This document shows positions 13,131 to 25,195 of a stretch of 64,000 bases of DNA, piece by piece. The notes below the pieces were generated by a model. It saw nothing but the letters and a program-made list of their open reading frames with translations. It did no database searches and was not told the origin of the DNA. This DNA comes from Archivesica marissinica. Its lineage: Eukaryota > Mollusca > Bivalvia > Venerida > Vesicomyidae. The position numbers were made by a program, and so were the translations under genes. The stretch's first letter is position 1. Each line of letters begins with the position of its first letter. The DNA lies in contig CM026390.1 in NCBI GenBank assembly GCA_014843695.1, positions 92,442,530 through 92,506,529 on the forward strand. The letters are read 5' to 3'.

Positions 13131-14392
13131 TTGTTGACATTTAGGATAGCTGGCATGTTAGCCATAGCATTTACAGCTGAGTAGTAGTGAATTGACCAAG
13201 ACCAAAATGTGTCCAAATAATTTTACCTCGAGAATATGAGAAACCATTATATAGCATCATAATTCATAGCAATAACTCGAGAATAGGCGACTTCCCCGTG
13301 AATAATGTAAACAAACATGACACTGATCGAGTTGATCATCAGCCTGTGATCAGGTACTCTAATTCATTTGTTACCATTATTTAAAAGCAAGACATATCCC
13401 TATCTGGAATTCTAACGATACTGAATGGAAACTTACGAATGACATGCCCGAATGTTAGAAAAACAACGAAAACACTTCGATTTTAGTGGGCGAAAATCAT
13501 GGAGGCTGACATCTTGAATGTTGCCTTATGGGTATATGACGTCAATATCTAGGTCGGTATCGGGGTGAAAAGTCGGTCAATGATGGATGAAAACACGCTG
13601 GCTAGATCAACCGGTATGGGCGTATTTATTCCTCTATTTTAAATTAAAAGTGTGAACAGTTCTATTTCAACAGTTGAGTAATAGGATTTTTAATATATCT
13701 GACATAGTTTACTTAGAAAAAGACATGTCTTAAACCGGGAAAATGTGCATCGACATGCCTGGGACGTTTCGCTTGTGTTTTGCTTTGTTCCAAAAATAGG
13801 TCGTCTGAACACTGGTATGTCTGCGATGATTAGCTACAGATCGTTCATGACCGTGTAATAATTGAGGAGTTAAAAATGGAAATAATTCGGTGAGCAATGA
13901 CATTTGATTAAGAAATCATTACTATTTTGATGAGCTTAGAGTCTACATTATTTAGTTTTTAGACATTTTGACATTTCGTTTGGGGTCAAAGTCAATGAAA
14001 CAGGTCAGTATTGAGTCAGACTGCACCAGATTGCCATTGGCCACACGGTCTATGTTTAGTGATAGTTGTAATAGATAATTATAGTCAACTTAACTTTTTA
14101 TATTGGTTTGATAGATCTATACATTTGATTTATCAGAATTTACCAATGAATTATGTGACGTTCTATAATAAGATATCTTATAACTGTCAAGAATCGAGTT
14201 GTAGGTCTATTTATGAATGTACAATGAAGCAGTAGTAGGTATTGTATGAACTACTTACATAAATGTATTGCGTAATTTTGTTTGCGCAAAACATGTTACA
14301 AATACTGCTAGCAAATTAATTTCTTAAGATCACTTTGTTCAACTTCAACTAATTACTGCCGAACAATCAGTCATGATTATGATTGGCAGGCG
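13131..14392. other. AT-rich spacer, nothing recognised
   Basis: Unique-looking sequence with short open frames only. I see no repeat family or conserved motif. Confidence 0.55.
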
Positions 14393-14975
14393 CAGTCTAG
14401 AACAACTGTTAATAGTCAACTTTACCAGGATGGTAGAGCAGAACAACTGTTAGTCAACTTTACCAGGATGGTAGAGCAGAACAACTGTCAGTCAACTTTA
14501 CCAGGATGTCAGAGCAGAACAACTGTTAGTCAACTTTACCAGGATGTCAGAGCAGAACAACTGTTAGTCAACTTTACCAGGATGTCAGAGCAGAACAATT
14601 GTTAGTCAACTTTATCAGGATGTCAGAGCAGAACAACTGTCAGTCAACTTTACCAGGATGTCAGAGCAGAACAACTGTTAGTCAACTTTACCAGGATGTC
14701 AGAGCAGAACAACTGTTAGTCAACTTTACCAGGATGGTAGAGCAGAACAACTGTCAGTCAACTTTACCAGGATGTCAGAGCAGAACAACTGTTAGTCAAC
14801 TTTACCAGGATGTCAGAGCAGAACAACTGTTAGTCAACTTTACCAGGATGTCAGAGCAGAACAATTGTTAGTCAACTTTATCAGGATGTCAGAGCAGAAC
14901 AACTGTCAGTCAACTTTACCAGGATGTCAGAGCAGAACAACTGTTAGTCAACTTTACCAGGATGTCAGAGCAGAA
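14393..14975. repeat. 38-bp minisatellite, about 15 copies, with 7-unit higher order
   Basis: The unit includes agagcagaacaactgttag and tcaactttaccaggatgtc. Variants alternate gatgtc/gatggt and gttag/gtcag. A distinctive unit with caattg and ttatcagg appears at about 14596 and 14862, exactly 266 bp (7 x 38) apart. This marks a higher-order period. Confidence 0.95.
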
Positions 14976-15738
14976 GTGCTTCAGCTACTTCATTTCAAGG
15001 ACAATTTGCTTGCTTGTAGATTTCTAATTAAGGTATCGATATATAATTATATTGCAAATATGTGCCAGTCTGCCAGAGAAGGTCAGAGATGAGTGATACT
15101 CTGGGCATTCATTTGACCCGAGCTCCCAGGTTTTTGACGGCTGAAAATCTCTAAAGATGCTTATTTCACTATTGGCGACAATGCCTAGCGAGTCAACTTT
15201 ATCAGCTAATAAAATATTCTAATCTGCCTGTAGATCGGAGAGGTCTAGATCGGATCTATAAATATCTGCCGAAACAAAGAATGAACGAAGGTGTCTGTGA
15301 AATTTGCATACGACAATCATAAGTCTAGATATAATCCCATAAAGTTGGAACCAAATTAATGTACATGAAAATACTACTTTTTTCTGATTAACAAATATTT
15401 ATTAAAAGTTCCAAGTTTTGTCTTATTGTTGGTACCAAAATCATTTTCCGGAACACCTATAAGTTACCCCCTTCAGTAACAGTATTTTGAAATCGGTGAC
15501 TCCAGCCGTAAATCTAAGCACTTCCACTGTGAATATGCTGATCGCTTAGTTAACCCATTTCATTCTAATAATCCAATCAGAACGCTCGTTTCAACGCGAA
15601 TTGCGCCGCTTTAGAAATTTTCATGTAGAAACTATTTTACGGGTTACACGATTGTTTAAATTCGGATAGCTACCTGAATTGCTCATAGTCATACACAGTA
15701 TCAGTTTCGGTGGAAATATTCTCCCAATGATTTGTTTG
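14976..15738. other. Spacer, nothing recognised
   Basis: AT-rich with short open frames only. No family or motif was recognised. Confidence 0.55.
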
Positions 15739-15911
15739 TTAACTCATTCAACCCCAAGTAACTGACTGACATGGACTGATGCGTGATATTTTCAGACCAA
15801 TAAATTAATAAGAAAATTACCTTTGTACCAGTTCATTTATCAAAATGGGTAATTTTATCTAAAAATAGTAATAATTATTACTGGCAAAAAAGTGCAGATC
15901 CTGATGAGATT
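15739..15911 (+). mobile_element. P1 piggyBac-like MITE, half copy
   Basis: It begins TTAACTCATTCAACCCCAAG and follows the P1 sequence (dispersed full copies at 35761-36006 and 41482-41727). It stops in the central palindrome after gtgcagatcctgatgaga. The second half with its inverted repeat is missing. A 4-bp gact insertion lies early in the element. Confidence 0.85.
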
Positions 15912-16038
15912 AACTTTGATTATTGGTGGAAACCCTCTGGCTTACCACAATGACATACATTGATTATATTATCAGAAGCTCAATGTTGCTTATTATTAAT
16001 GAGTGGTAATAGATATAGTTGAAAAACATAGCAACGTA

Positions 16039-16214
16039 CAGTCTACATCAAAGTCAGTCGGTTATCTCGAAATCGGATTAAATTCCCCGGTTCAGACACT
16101 TATCATTTTACATATAACTTGATCTGTTTATATCGAATTTCGTTAAGTCAAACTTTGGTTATGTCAGAGTATTTTGTCCGATCCGACCGAATGCAACATA
16201 ACGGATGTAAACTG
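16039..16214. mobile_element. Tc1/mariner-like MITE with TA target duplication
   Basis: The ends CAGTCTACATC and GGATGTAAACTG are imperfect inverted repeats flanked by TA (16037-16038, 16215-16216). It is 176 bp long with no coding capacity. The terminal sequence differs from the elements at 12572 and 24028, so this is a separate family. Confidence 0.6.
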
Positions 16215-16534
16215 TATATGGAATACTTGTCTTAGGCTTAAAGTTACTACATGTACGTCAACTTAATGAAAAACATTCAAATTACTTTCGTAGACCATTA
16301 TAGTAAGAATAAACCAAATTTGGTATGTAGCAACTAATGATGTGCACCTGTTTCAAAATCCATATTCGGAATAATCAAACTGGACTTTAAACTGGGCAAT
16401 TGATATATTTACAAATCAAAATCGATCTAATTTGAGAGTTTAAATATCTATTTAGTACTAACAAGTTACTACAAGTTCCTACATCTAACTAACTTACAAG
16501 TTACTATTTCTAACTTACAACATCTAAGTACTAG

Positions 16535-16938
16535 CATCCGTACAACAGCCTCTTCATATAGCATCCTTACAACAGCCTCTTCATGTGACATCCTTACAAC
16601 AGCCTCTTCATGTAGCATCCTTACAACAGCCTGTTCATGTGGCATCCTTACAACAGCCTCTTCATGTAGCATTCTTACAACAACCTCTTCATGTAGCATT
16701 CTTACAACAGCCTCTTCATGTAGCATCCTTACAACAGCCTCTTCATGTGGCATCCTTACAACAGCCTTTTCATGTGGCATCCTTACAACAGCCTCTTCAT
16801 GTAGCATCCTTACAACAGCCTCTTCATGTAGCATCCTTACAACAGCCTCTTGATGTAGCATCCTTACAACAGCCTCTTCACGTAGCATCCTTACAACAGC
16901 CTCTTCATGTGGCATCCTTACAACAACCTCTTCATTAA
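16535..16938. repeat. 27-bp minisatellite, about 15 copies
   Basis: The unit is built from cttacaacagcctcttcatg plus tagcatc. Because 27 is a multiple of 3 and the unit lacks stops in one frame on each strand, both strands show a 9-residue periodic open frame (148 aa on minus, 117 aa on plus). I read these as artefacts. Confidence 0.95.
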
Positions 16939-17039
16939 TACAGCCTCTTCAGATGTCTTTTTCAAACGGTGTCACTGTTGTAAACAACCAGATCAACTTA
17001 GAGGAAAGCCTTTTTGTGATATTCTCATCAACAAATGGT

Positions 17040-17299
17040 ACACAAGGACTGCCTCCGTGAGTGGTTATGGTCGCTGACTTGTATACCACTGTAACCTATC
17101 ATATCACTGATGGTCACAGGTTCGAACCCCGCCGTGTCTGTCTATATGAAATGTTGGCAGAGTCTTACAGAGATTAGTGCACCAAGTACCAGTTAACCTC
17201 TGGAGCCTGCCCAGCAAAGGTGTTGTTAGGTAAACTGCCTGCTGGCGATATAGCCCAAAATGGTGCTGATGAAGGCGTAACACATAAACAAACAAACAA
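17040..17299 (+). mobile_element. S1 SINE, tRNA-Ser/Leu-like head
   Basis: The head has A-box-like gagtggttatggtcgctgac and B box ggttcgaacccc. The body contains ttggcag, accagttaacctctggagcc and the tail gatatagcccaaaatggtgc, ending in an (AAAC)n run. The flanks share acaaatggt (17031-17039, 17300-17308), consistent with a retroposition target duplication. The class II-like long variable region suggests a Ser or Leu tRNA ancestor. Confidence 0.88.
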
Positions 17300-17308
17300 A
17301 CAAATGGT

Positions 17309-17824
17309 CAGGTAGCTATCATGCAGTGGATAAGTTAAGTCGCCATCTATCCCACCTCCATAGATATTACTGGGACTACATGAGATTCTGGACTTTATTA
17401 TGAACATTGGTTTGGCTACTACATTGTCAATGTATGTCGTATTGGTAATGCCGTCAAGAGGTGCTTCTATGAGGGAAAGGGTTTATGAACATTGGTTTGG
17501 CTACTACATTATCAATGTATGTCATATTGGTAATGGCGTCAAGAGGTGCTTCTAGGAGGGAAAGGGTTTAAGAACATTGGTTTGGCTACTACATTATCAA
17601 TGTATGTCGTATTGGTAATGGCGTCAAGAGGTGCTTCTAGGAGGAAAGGGTTTATGAACATTGGTTTGGCTACTACATTATCAATGTATGTCGTATTGGT
17701 TAATGGCGTCAAGAGGTGCTTCTATGAGGGAAAGGGTTTATGAACATTGGTTTGGCTACTACATTATCAATGTATGTCGTATTGGTAATGGCGTCAAGAG
17801 GTGCTTCTAGGAGGATAGGGTTAA
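17309..17824 (-). mobile_element. P2 piggyBac-like MITE with expanded end (85-bp repeat x5)
   Basis: The left part (gctatcatgcagtggataag through catgagattctgg) matches the P2 copy at 21473-21706 but is truncated next to the S1 SINE. The end segment from tgaacattggtttggctac to gagggaaagggtt is then repeated about five times, with starts at about 17401, 17486, 17571, 17655 and 17741. The last copy ends ataggg-TTAA at 17821-17824, the normal P2 terminus. The repeat is therefore a tandem expansion of one MITE end. Confidence 0.88.
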
Positions 17825-19844
17825 GCAAATTTTTCTCATGAACCAATTTTGTAGGGATTCGCCTAATATTGTGTGCAGTTTGTATGATAGTATTCTTGTC
17901 ACACTCCTGGGTAATTTTGGGCAGACATTTTGTAGAGAAATTTCTACAAGTATGCAGGTATATTGAAATATAAAATAATAAATAAGATAAATGTTATTTA
18001 ACATGGGTTAGAAGCTGGTTAAACTAAAGCCCCCACCACATGATGACATGAAACGGATGGAACAACAAATTTTCAGATGAGCACATGGCAGGTATATTCT
18101 CAAGTACTCTGGTATCTTAGGTCTATGCTAGTTAATGATGTCTTAGTATTATTGTGCGGCATATACAAATATAAATTTATATAAATAATTTAAAACTGCT
18201 CAATCACAAAGAAAACACAGTTCTCAATGTTATAGTTTTTGAATTTTCATAGAAAATATAGAGTATTAATAGCACTTGACCTTCTTCAAGTACATCTGCA
18301 GATTTATTCTGTGTAACACTTTAATAATATCCGTAAACATTGTAGTTTTGTGACCTTGAACATTTCATCAATATTCTTGGAATGCAGTCATCTTGCATAA
18401 CATTTATTAATGTTGCAGGTTTGTGTAAGTCAAGTGTGTGAGTCATTATGTGCGTCTTTTGAAACAATTTGGGGAACAACCGTTCATTTTGAGTTTAATA
18501 TGTCATTATGTAACTGTGCCATTGGCTTTATTGTAATGTATGCATGTATTGCCCAACTACAATTTGCGTATATTAACGTTGAATATCTACCACATGTATA
18601 TGCACATATTGTGTGTTATCATTTGAGTGCGTTAGCTGGAAATATTAACATACAGTTGATTGAACTGTAATAAAGCCTGCGTTTTGTGATTATGTAGAGT
18701 ATATAGTGTGAGATTTTCTTATTTAATGGGAGCAGTCAGTGTGCGCATGCGTGGGCGCACGCATGCAATTGCATATGAAAATACGATAACTGCATTTTCC
18801 ATTAGCGTCTTTTAACTTATCATGATGTTCTAATTATTTGAATGGAATTTACACGATTTACATAATTATATTGCCATGGATTTGGTTATTACTAGTAAGT
18901 CAGTTCGTTGTTTTGTGTATTTATGCATCCTATTTTGATCTTGCTCTATTGGAAGACATTTCTGTTTAATTTTATTAATTATACAAATTTCTAATTATTA
19001 CATATTAATTACTTTTTTTATCAGACAATTCTTATGGTAGCTTCTAGTTTGTTCTTGACTTTCCGTCCTCTGGTGATGCGGCACTGTCCGCGCTTGTCCT
19101 CAACTGCTGACATAGATCTTTCTGCCACTGGATATGATAAGGGACTGACAGGTTTAACAGGGTACATGCACACTCTGTGAATAATAGGGGTGGGGCGATT
19201 TCAAATTTTAAAATATTATTAATTGCAGAGTAAAGGTCGACTCAATTTGATTAATCGGCGACCAATGATATTTAGTGGCAAAATTGATATTAATACTATA
19301 TATTAGTGAAAATGTTGCTACAGCTGGAAGTGACGTAAATTGTAATGCGGTCGCGATCTACGCACATCCGTATCTTCGCAACATGTACATGTTATATACG
19401 TCTAAAGTTTCGAAGCTATATATAGATATCTTAATACTTTGTTCAGTTTTTAAGTGTCATACTTGCCAAATTATTTTCTATTAGTTAGATCATTATCACA
19501 TGCTCTTTGGTGAGTTTATTTTATTAAGATACAATACACATAGATCTAGCGGTTACTGGACAACGCACAGCATAAATATAATCTATATTATATTTATTCA
19601 TAATATTTAAAAGTCAACAATCATCATCGAAATATTAAAAACGAGTTAAACACCATGTTAATAACCTCCCATAAACTCGATGATTCAGGTAATAGCATCG
19701 CGACACAATTATCTCACTGTATGCGCCCTGTCCCCCCACCCCTGCGTTCCCCCACCCCTGCGTTCGTTAACACGTGTGCATGGTGACCGCACAATATATA
19801 GATTCCACCACTTCAGGTTAAATTAAGCAAAAAGCTTGTGCAAT
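17825..19844. other. AT-rich spacer, no gene recognised
   Basis: Two kilobases of AT-rich DNA. Short frames (for example 18410-18670 plus, 86 aa) have no recognisable domain. A small inverted repeat GCATGCGT / ACGCATGC lies at about 18744-18765. C-rich cccccacccctgcgttc is repeated near 19732-19765. Confidence 0.55.
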
Positions 19845-20612
19845 GTATTCTAGGCGAAGTGCAATGTATTCTAGGGGACGTGCAATGTATTCTAGGGGAA
19901 TGCAATGTATTCTAGGGGAAGTGTGCAATGTATTCTAGGGGAAGTGTGCAATGTATTCTAGGGGAAGTGTGCAATGTATTCTAGGGGAAGTGCAATGTAT
20001 TCTAGGGGAATGCAATGTATTCTAGGGGAAGTGCAATATATTCTAGGGGACGTGCAATGTATTCTAGGGGAATGCAATGTATTCTAGGGGAATGCAATGT
20101 ATTCTAGGGGAATGCAATGTATTCTAGGGGAATGCAATGTATTCTAGGGGACGTGCAATGTATTCTAGGGGAATGCAATGTATTCTAGGGGAATGCAATG
20201 TATTCTAGGGGAATGCAATATATTCTAGGGGAAGTGTGCAATGTATTCTAGGGGAAGTGTGCAATGTATTCTAGGGGAAGTGCAAGGTATTCTAGGGGAA
20301 GTGCAATATATTCTAGGGGAAGTGCAATGTATTCTAGGGGAAGTGCAATATATTCTAGGTGAAGTGCAATGTATTCTAGGGGAAGTGTGCAATGTATTCT
20401 AGGGGAAGTGTGCAATGTATTCTAGGGGAAGTGCAATGTATTCTAGGGGAAGTGCAATGTATTCTAGGGGAATGCAATGTATTCTAGGGGAAGTGCAATA
20501 TATTCTATTGGTAGTGCAATGTATTCTAGGGGAAGTGCAATATATTCTAGGGGAAGTGCAATATATTCTAGGGGAAGTGCAATATATTCTAGGGGAAGTG
20601 CAATGTATTCTA
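19845..20612. repeat. 20/21/23-bp minisatellite, subfamily A, about 36 copies
   Basis: The unit core is gcaatgtattctagggga followed by at, agt, cgt or agtgt. Unit length therefore steps among 20, 21 and 23 bp. It passes without a spacer into subfamily B at about 20613. Confidence 0.95.
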
Positions 20613-21022
20613 GGGGAAGTTCAATGTGTGCTAGGGAGATGTTCAATGTGTGATTGGGAGATGTTCAATGTGTGCTAGGGAGATGTTCAATGTGTGATAG
20701 GGAGATGTTCAATGTGTGCTAGGGAGATGTTCAATGTGTGATAGGGAGATGTTCAATGTGTGCTAGGGAGATGTTCAATGTGTGCTAGGGAGATGTTCAA
20801 TGTGTGCTAGGGAGATGTTCAATGTGTGCTAGGGAGATGTTCAATGTGTGCTAGGGAGATGTTCAATGTGTGATAGGGAGATGTTCAATGTGTGCTAGGG
20901 AGATGTTCAATGTGTGCTAGGGAGATGTTCAATGTGTGCTAGGGAGATGTTCAATGTGTGCTAGGGAGATGTTCAATGTGTGCTAGGGAGATGTTCAATG
21001 TGTGCTAGGGAGATGTTCAATG
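20613..21022. repeat. 22-bp minisatellite, subfamily B, about 18 copies
   Basis: The unit is tcaatgtgtgctagggagat plus gt, with gtgat variants. It is clearly related to subfamily A (caatgt, ctaggg) but has a fixed length and a different consensus. The last unit reverts to caatgtattct. Confidence 0.95.
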
Positions 21023-21472
21023 TATTCTTTGAGACAAAGTTTGTTGACTGTCATATTATTAGTGTCCACAATATAATTATTCTATATAATACAATTTCCG
21101 TGAGCTCAAAATAGGGAGGTACGAGGAGGTAGCTGGGGGAGACTATTCATCTCCCAAGCCAACCACTAGCTTATATTAATTAAGCCATGAATTATATAAA
21201 CAGAAAATGATGAGTTAGTAAGTCATAGAAACTGTCTAGACGCACACATATGGTATGCCAGTACGATTAGATGGATCTGTGTACAGCATCATCATTAATT
21301 GGCTCTGGTATGGTTTAGGTGAACTTGTTCACGAATCAGACTATGTAGGTGAATGTCAGATCCATCTGTGGATTAAGATGTTAACGGAAGTTATACTATG
21401 TACTACAGTACATCACTACACTTCCTAAACAGAGATCAATGAATCCAGATGAACCTGTATCACTTCTCCATT
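21023..21472. other. Spacer, nothing recognised
   Basis: AT-rich unique-looking sequence without frames or repeat ends. Confidence 0.55.
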
Positions 21473-21706
21473 TTAACCCTTTCCTTCATTTAGGTTAATA
21501 TACTATTGTATATCCATACAAACGACAGCCATTTAGCTATCATGCAGTGGATAAGTAGTCGCCATATCTATCCCACCTCCATAGATATTACATGGGCTTC
21601 ATGAGATTCTGGCCTTTATTATGAACATTGGATTGGCTACTACATTGTCAGTGTATGTTGTATTGGTAATGGCGTCAAGAGGTGCTTCTATGAGGGAAAG
21701 GGTTAC
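21473..21706 (-). mobile_element. P2 piggyBac-like MITE, full length
   Basis: The ends are TTAACCCTTTCCTTCATT on the left and, read on the other strand, GTAACCCTTTCCCTCATAGA on the right. These are inverted repeats of the CCCTTTCCnTCAT type next to TTAA (right site mutated to TTAC). It is 234 bp with no coding capacity. TTAA targets and CCC-starting termini are the hallmark of piggyBac-type transposition. This unexpanded copy is the reference for the expanded copies at 17309 and 46065. Confidence 0.85.
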
Positions 21707-23442
21707 AGACTTATTATTTGCCAATTTTTTTTCAATTTTCAAATTTTTGGATGTACAGCCTCAGACAAGGCATTGGCATATTCAAGGGGGTGGGGAGGGT
21801 ATACGCCCCCGTATGAATATACTGTCAGTTAGCATCGCAACCCTAACTGTGTTGAGATATACTGGGAAGTATGCATTACATGTACCTAACCTGTGTGCAT
21901 TCCCTGTGTAACACAATACAGTATTATTAGCTTACATTGAAAAGATTATAAACAAATTAAAGCATTTGGGATGAGTATAAAACATACATACAACTACATG
22001 CTCCAGATAAAACTATAGAATTCTCAAAATACTACCATACAATAAAGCGTTTAAAATTCATATTAAATTGTATCAAGTGTTCAATGTAGGCCAATAATGT
22101 TGTGCACATCTGGTTACAGACTCTATATACAGCTATTGGTATGCAGTTTAGCCAGAGGCAAATTACAACCGACGCAATCTATGGGGGTACGGGGGCATAC
22201 AGTATTCCCCTCAAAATTGTTGGGTATAGAAGCGATTTCTGATTTAATGAGCTTAGACATATAACTATGGACTGACCTTTCAGCTCTCTAGCAGTCAACA
22301 TTTTATACAGCAAAGGGATATTTTTTGCATTTTATTTATTTAATTTTTCATTTTTAAATTATTTTTTTGCTTTGGAAATTTTAACCACCAAGTGTGGCTT
22401 ACGGGCCTGTTATGATATCTTCCATTGCTATATCTGCCTTGTCAAGACTTGGGGTTAACTACATGTCATCTCTTGGTATATTCTATTACTAACTCCCACT
22501 ACAAATTTAGAGGTGACTTTGTAATCTATAACATGTATGATGCACTTCAGGTAATGTTGCGGGGCGTTGCATAGTTAGGTCATCCCACGCGGTTACAATA
22601 TACATAAATGATCATAACCAAGAACTTTTGTGGTTTTAATTCTATTTTGAGCAATGACTAAATTGAATGTATTTTGTGTGTTATTTCCCTGTTTTGTGTG
22701 TTATTTCCCTGTTAGGCCATTATAAATCAATTACCAGATTCTCGTCTAAATCTTATCTAATATGAAGGTGCAGTGTGACATGTTATTTTTATAGTCCCAG
22801 ATACGTGTATATAAATGATGGGGTCTAAAGGAGTCACACATGTCTGTCCATCCGATTCTTGACCTGTCTATATCTTCTTTCTATTAGCCCACAAGAATTT
22901 TCATTATTTGAAAGAAATGTTTACCTCATGGAGACGACATGCAGAAAGCATGTTGCAACTATGTTCATCCAAGGTCATGGCAACACAAGTCAAGTTACTA
23001 CATTTCGTGTCCAGTCCATCAACCGCTTCAGGAATTTTTAAATAACTCGTTGCAAATTGTTAATCATATTGAGCCGATGTGCAGAGCAAAATGTTCCTCG
23101 AAACAAATGGGTGTATTTTCATATAACTACTATCAATTGTTCACCCCATAAAGAGGATGTGCAGAGCGCAGGTTTCACCCACCTAGATTCTAAGTTAAAC
23201 TTTAGTTGAAGTCACATAAATCACGCTCTCGTATTAAAGTCTTAAGTTAATAGACTACTTCTATAATATAACATAGCCTCAGTACCTGTCATATAATTTA
23301 TGATCACCTAACCACCACAATGTCTGACATTATATATTGTAAAAGTGATGTCTTGGGGTATTCATCGCCTTCAGTGATAGCTCTATTTAAATGGTTAACC
23401 CCCGTTGTTAGGGACAGGGGTTATTGGTTTTGTCTGCGTGGT
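21707..23442. other. Spacer, no gene recognised
   Basis: It contains a 20-bp direct duplication (ttttgtgtgttatttccctg at about 22674 and 22694). Near 22800-23160 there is text resembling dispersed mollusc repeats, but no boundary could be fixed. The open frames at 22859-23151 have no recognised domain. Confidence 0.5.
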
Positions 23443-23716
23443 TATGTTATATGTTATATTTCGGGTTTTACGCCTGCATCAGCACCATTTTGGGCTATAT
23501 CGCCGACGGGCAGTTTACCTAACAACACCATTCCTGGGCAGGCTCCAGCGGTTAACCAGTACTTGGGTGCACCAACCACCGTAAGAAACTGCCAACTTTT
23601 TCATATAAATGAGACACGGCCTGAGCGGGGCTCGAACCCGTGACCATCAGTGATGATAGGTTACAGTGGTATACAAGTCAGCGACCTTAACCACTCGACC
23701 ACGGAGGCAGACTTGG
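23443..23716 (-). mobile_element. S1 SINE, full length
   Basis: Reverse orientation copy. On the minus strand the head reads tggtcgagtggttaaggtcg with B box gggttcgagccccg. The body and tail match the copies at 40726 and 45221. The flanks share ctgcgtggt (23434-23442, 23717-23725). The plus-strand frame at 23320-23643 runs through this SINE and is not a gene. Confidence 0.92.
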
Positions 23717-24027
23717 CTGCGTGGTGCGTGTGTGGAAGATAACTTAAAACGCTGTTAATGGATTTTGATGAAACTCTGTGGATATTTAGACTAAGAGGGT
23801 TGGGTTGGAGGAAGTGATTGGATTTTGGCAGAAATCGGTCACGGCCTGTGGTCATGCAGTGAAGTGTCCAATCCCACTGTCTTCTCTTGTAAACTGTATT
23901 GACTTGTAGCTGGAAAACAAAGAAAGATAGACATATGGAACACCTAGGGGAACCTCATACAACCTTTCAAATAAACCATGACCTTCAGGTTGATCTTTCA
24001 ATATCATATCATGGTCATATGAATATA

Positions 24028-24293
24028 CAGTCAAACCTGTGTTAGTGGTCACCTCCATTAAGCAGCCAACCTGTATTAAGCAGCCAGTTTCCAGAGTCCC
24101 ATTATGTTGCTTTATTATACATTTAGTATAAACATATTTTATTTCCCAATATAATACATATTGAACAATGCATATAGTCTTATATAATTCTTCTAAAATT
24201 TATTATACATGTGACCTTTATTAAGCAGCCACCTGTGCTAAGCAGCCAATTTCTGTGATTCCCTTGGCTGGCTGTTTAACACAGGTTTGACTG
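24028..24293. mobile_element. Tc1/mariner-like MITE (M), 266 bp
   Basis: The termini CAGTCAAACCTGTGTTA and TAACACAGGTTTGACTG are perfect 17-bp inverted repeats flanked by TA (24026-24027, 24294-24295). Subterminal motifs of the ttaagcagcca type occur several times. There is no transposase. Confidence 0.88.
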
Positions 24294-24361
24294 TATACCA
24301 TGATGTGAATATATACATGTACCACTTTAAAATCAAGCGTTTGTTATAGAGTCAAATTCCT

Positions 24362-24656
24362 TCACCGGTGTTTGCATCTCACCGGTGTTTGCATCTCTCC
24401 AGTGTTTGCATTTCACCGGTGTTTGCATCTCTCCGGTGTTTGCATCTCTCCGGTGTTTGCATCGCTCCAGTGTTTGCATCTCTCCGGTGTTTGCATCTCT
24501 CCAGTGTTTGCATCTCTCCGGTGTTTGCATCTCTCCGGTGTTTGCATCTCTCCGGTGTTTGCATCTCTCCGGTGTTTGCATCTCTCCAGTGTTTGCATCT
24601 CTCCAGTGTTTGCATCTCTCCGGTGTTTGCATCTCTCCGGTGTTTGCATCTCTCCG
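24362..24656. repeat. 17-bp minisatellite, about 17 copies
   Basis: The unit is gtttgcatctctccggt with ccagt and tcaccggt variants. It is stop-free in several frames on both strands, giving five overlapping short frames that are artefacts. Confidence 0.95.
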
Positions 24657-24806
24657 AGTGCAATCCTCTAGTTTATTTTAAAAGGCTAGTGAAGATGGGG
24701 GGATTTGATTACTCAATAACCTTTAGGGAGTTTGTGGTGGGGATGGCTGTAAAACACTGTACACTGATATAATTATTGTGATGTTAATGTCTTGTCTATA
24801 AACATT

Positions 24807-25195
24807 GATTACACATCACCTTGTTAACTCGACTTAGGTGATTACACATCACCTTGTTAACTCGACTGAGGTGATTACACATCACCTTGTTAGCTCGACT
24901 GAGGTGATTATACACCACCTTGTTAGCTCGACTGAGGTGATTACACATCACCTTGTTAGCTCGACTGAAGTGATTATACACCACCTTGTTAGCTCGACTG
25001 AAGTGATTATACACCACCTTGTTAACTCGACTGAAGTGATTACACATCACCTTGTTAGCTCGACTGAAGTGATTACACATCACCTTGTTAGCTCGACTGA
25101 AGTGATTATACACCACCTTGTTAGCTCGACTGAGGTGATTACACATCACCTTGTTAGCTCGACTGAGGTGATTATACACCACCTTGTTAGCTCGT
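24807..25195. repeat. 33-bp minisatellite, about 12 copies
   Basis: The unit includes gattacacatcaccttgtta and gctcgactgaggt, with tataca and aagt variants. Its length is a multiple of 3, giving artefactual frames on both strands (134 aa and 119 aa). It is unrelated in sequence to the 33-bp array at the right end of the window. Confidence 0.95.

Noticed and set aside
16469..16938. 9-residue repeat proteins on both strands
   Set aside because: A consequence of the 27-bp unit. Simultaneous openness on both strands is expected by chance for such a unit.
22859..23151. Overlapping 60-70 aa frames as an exon
   Set aside because: Short, two frames in competition, no domain, and the surrounding text resembles dispersed repeats.
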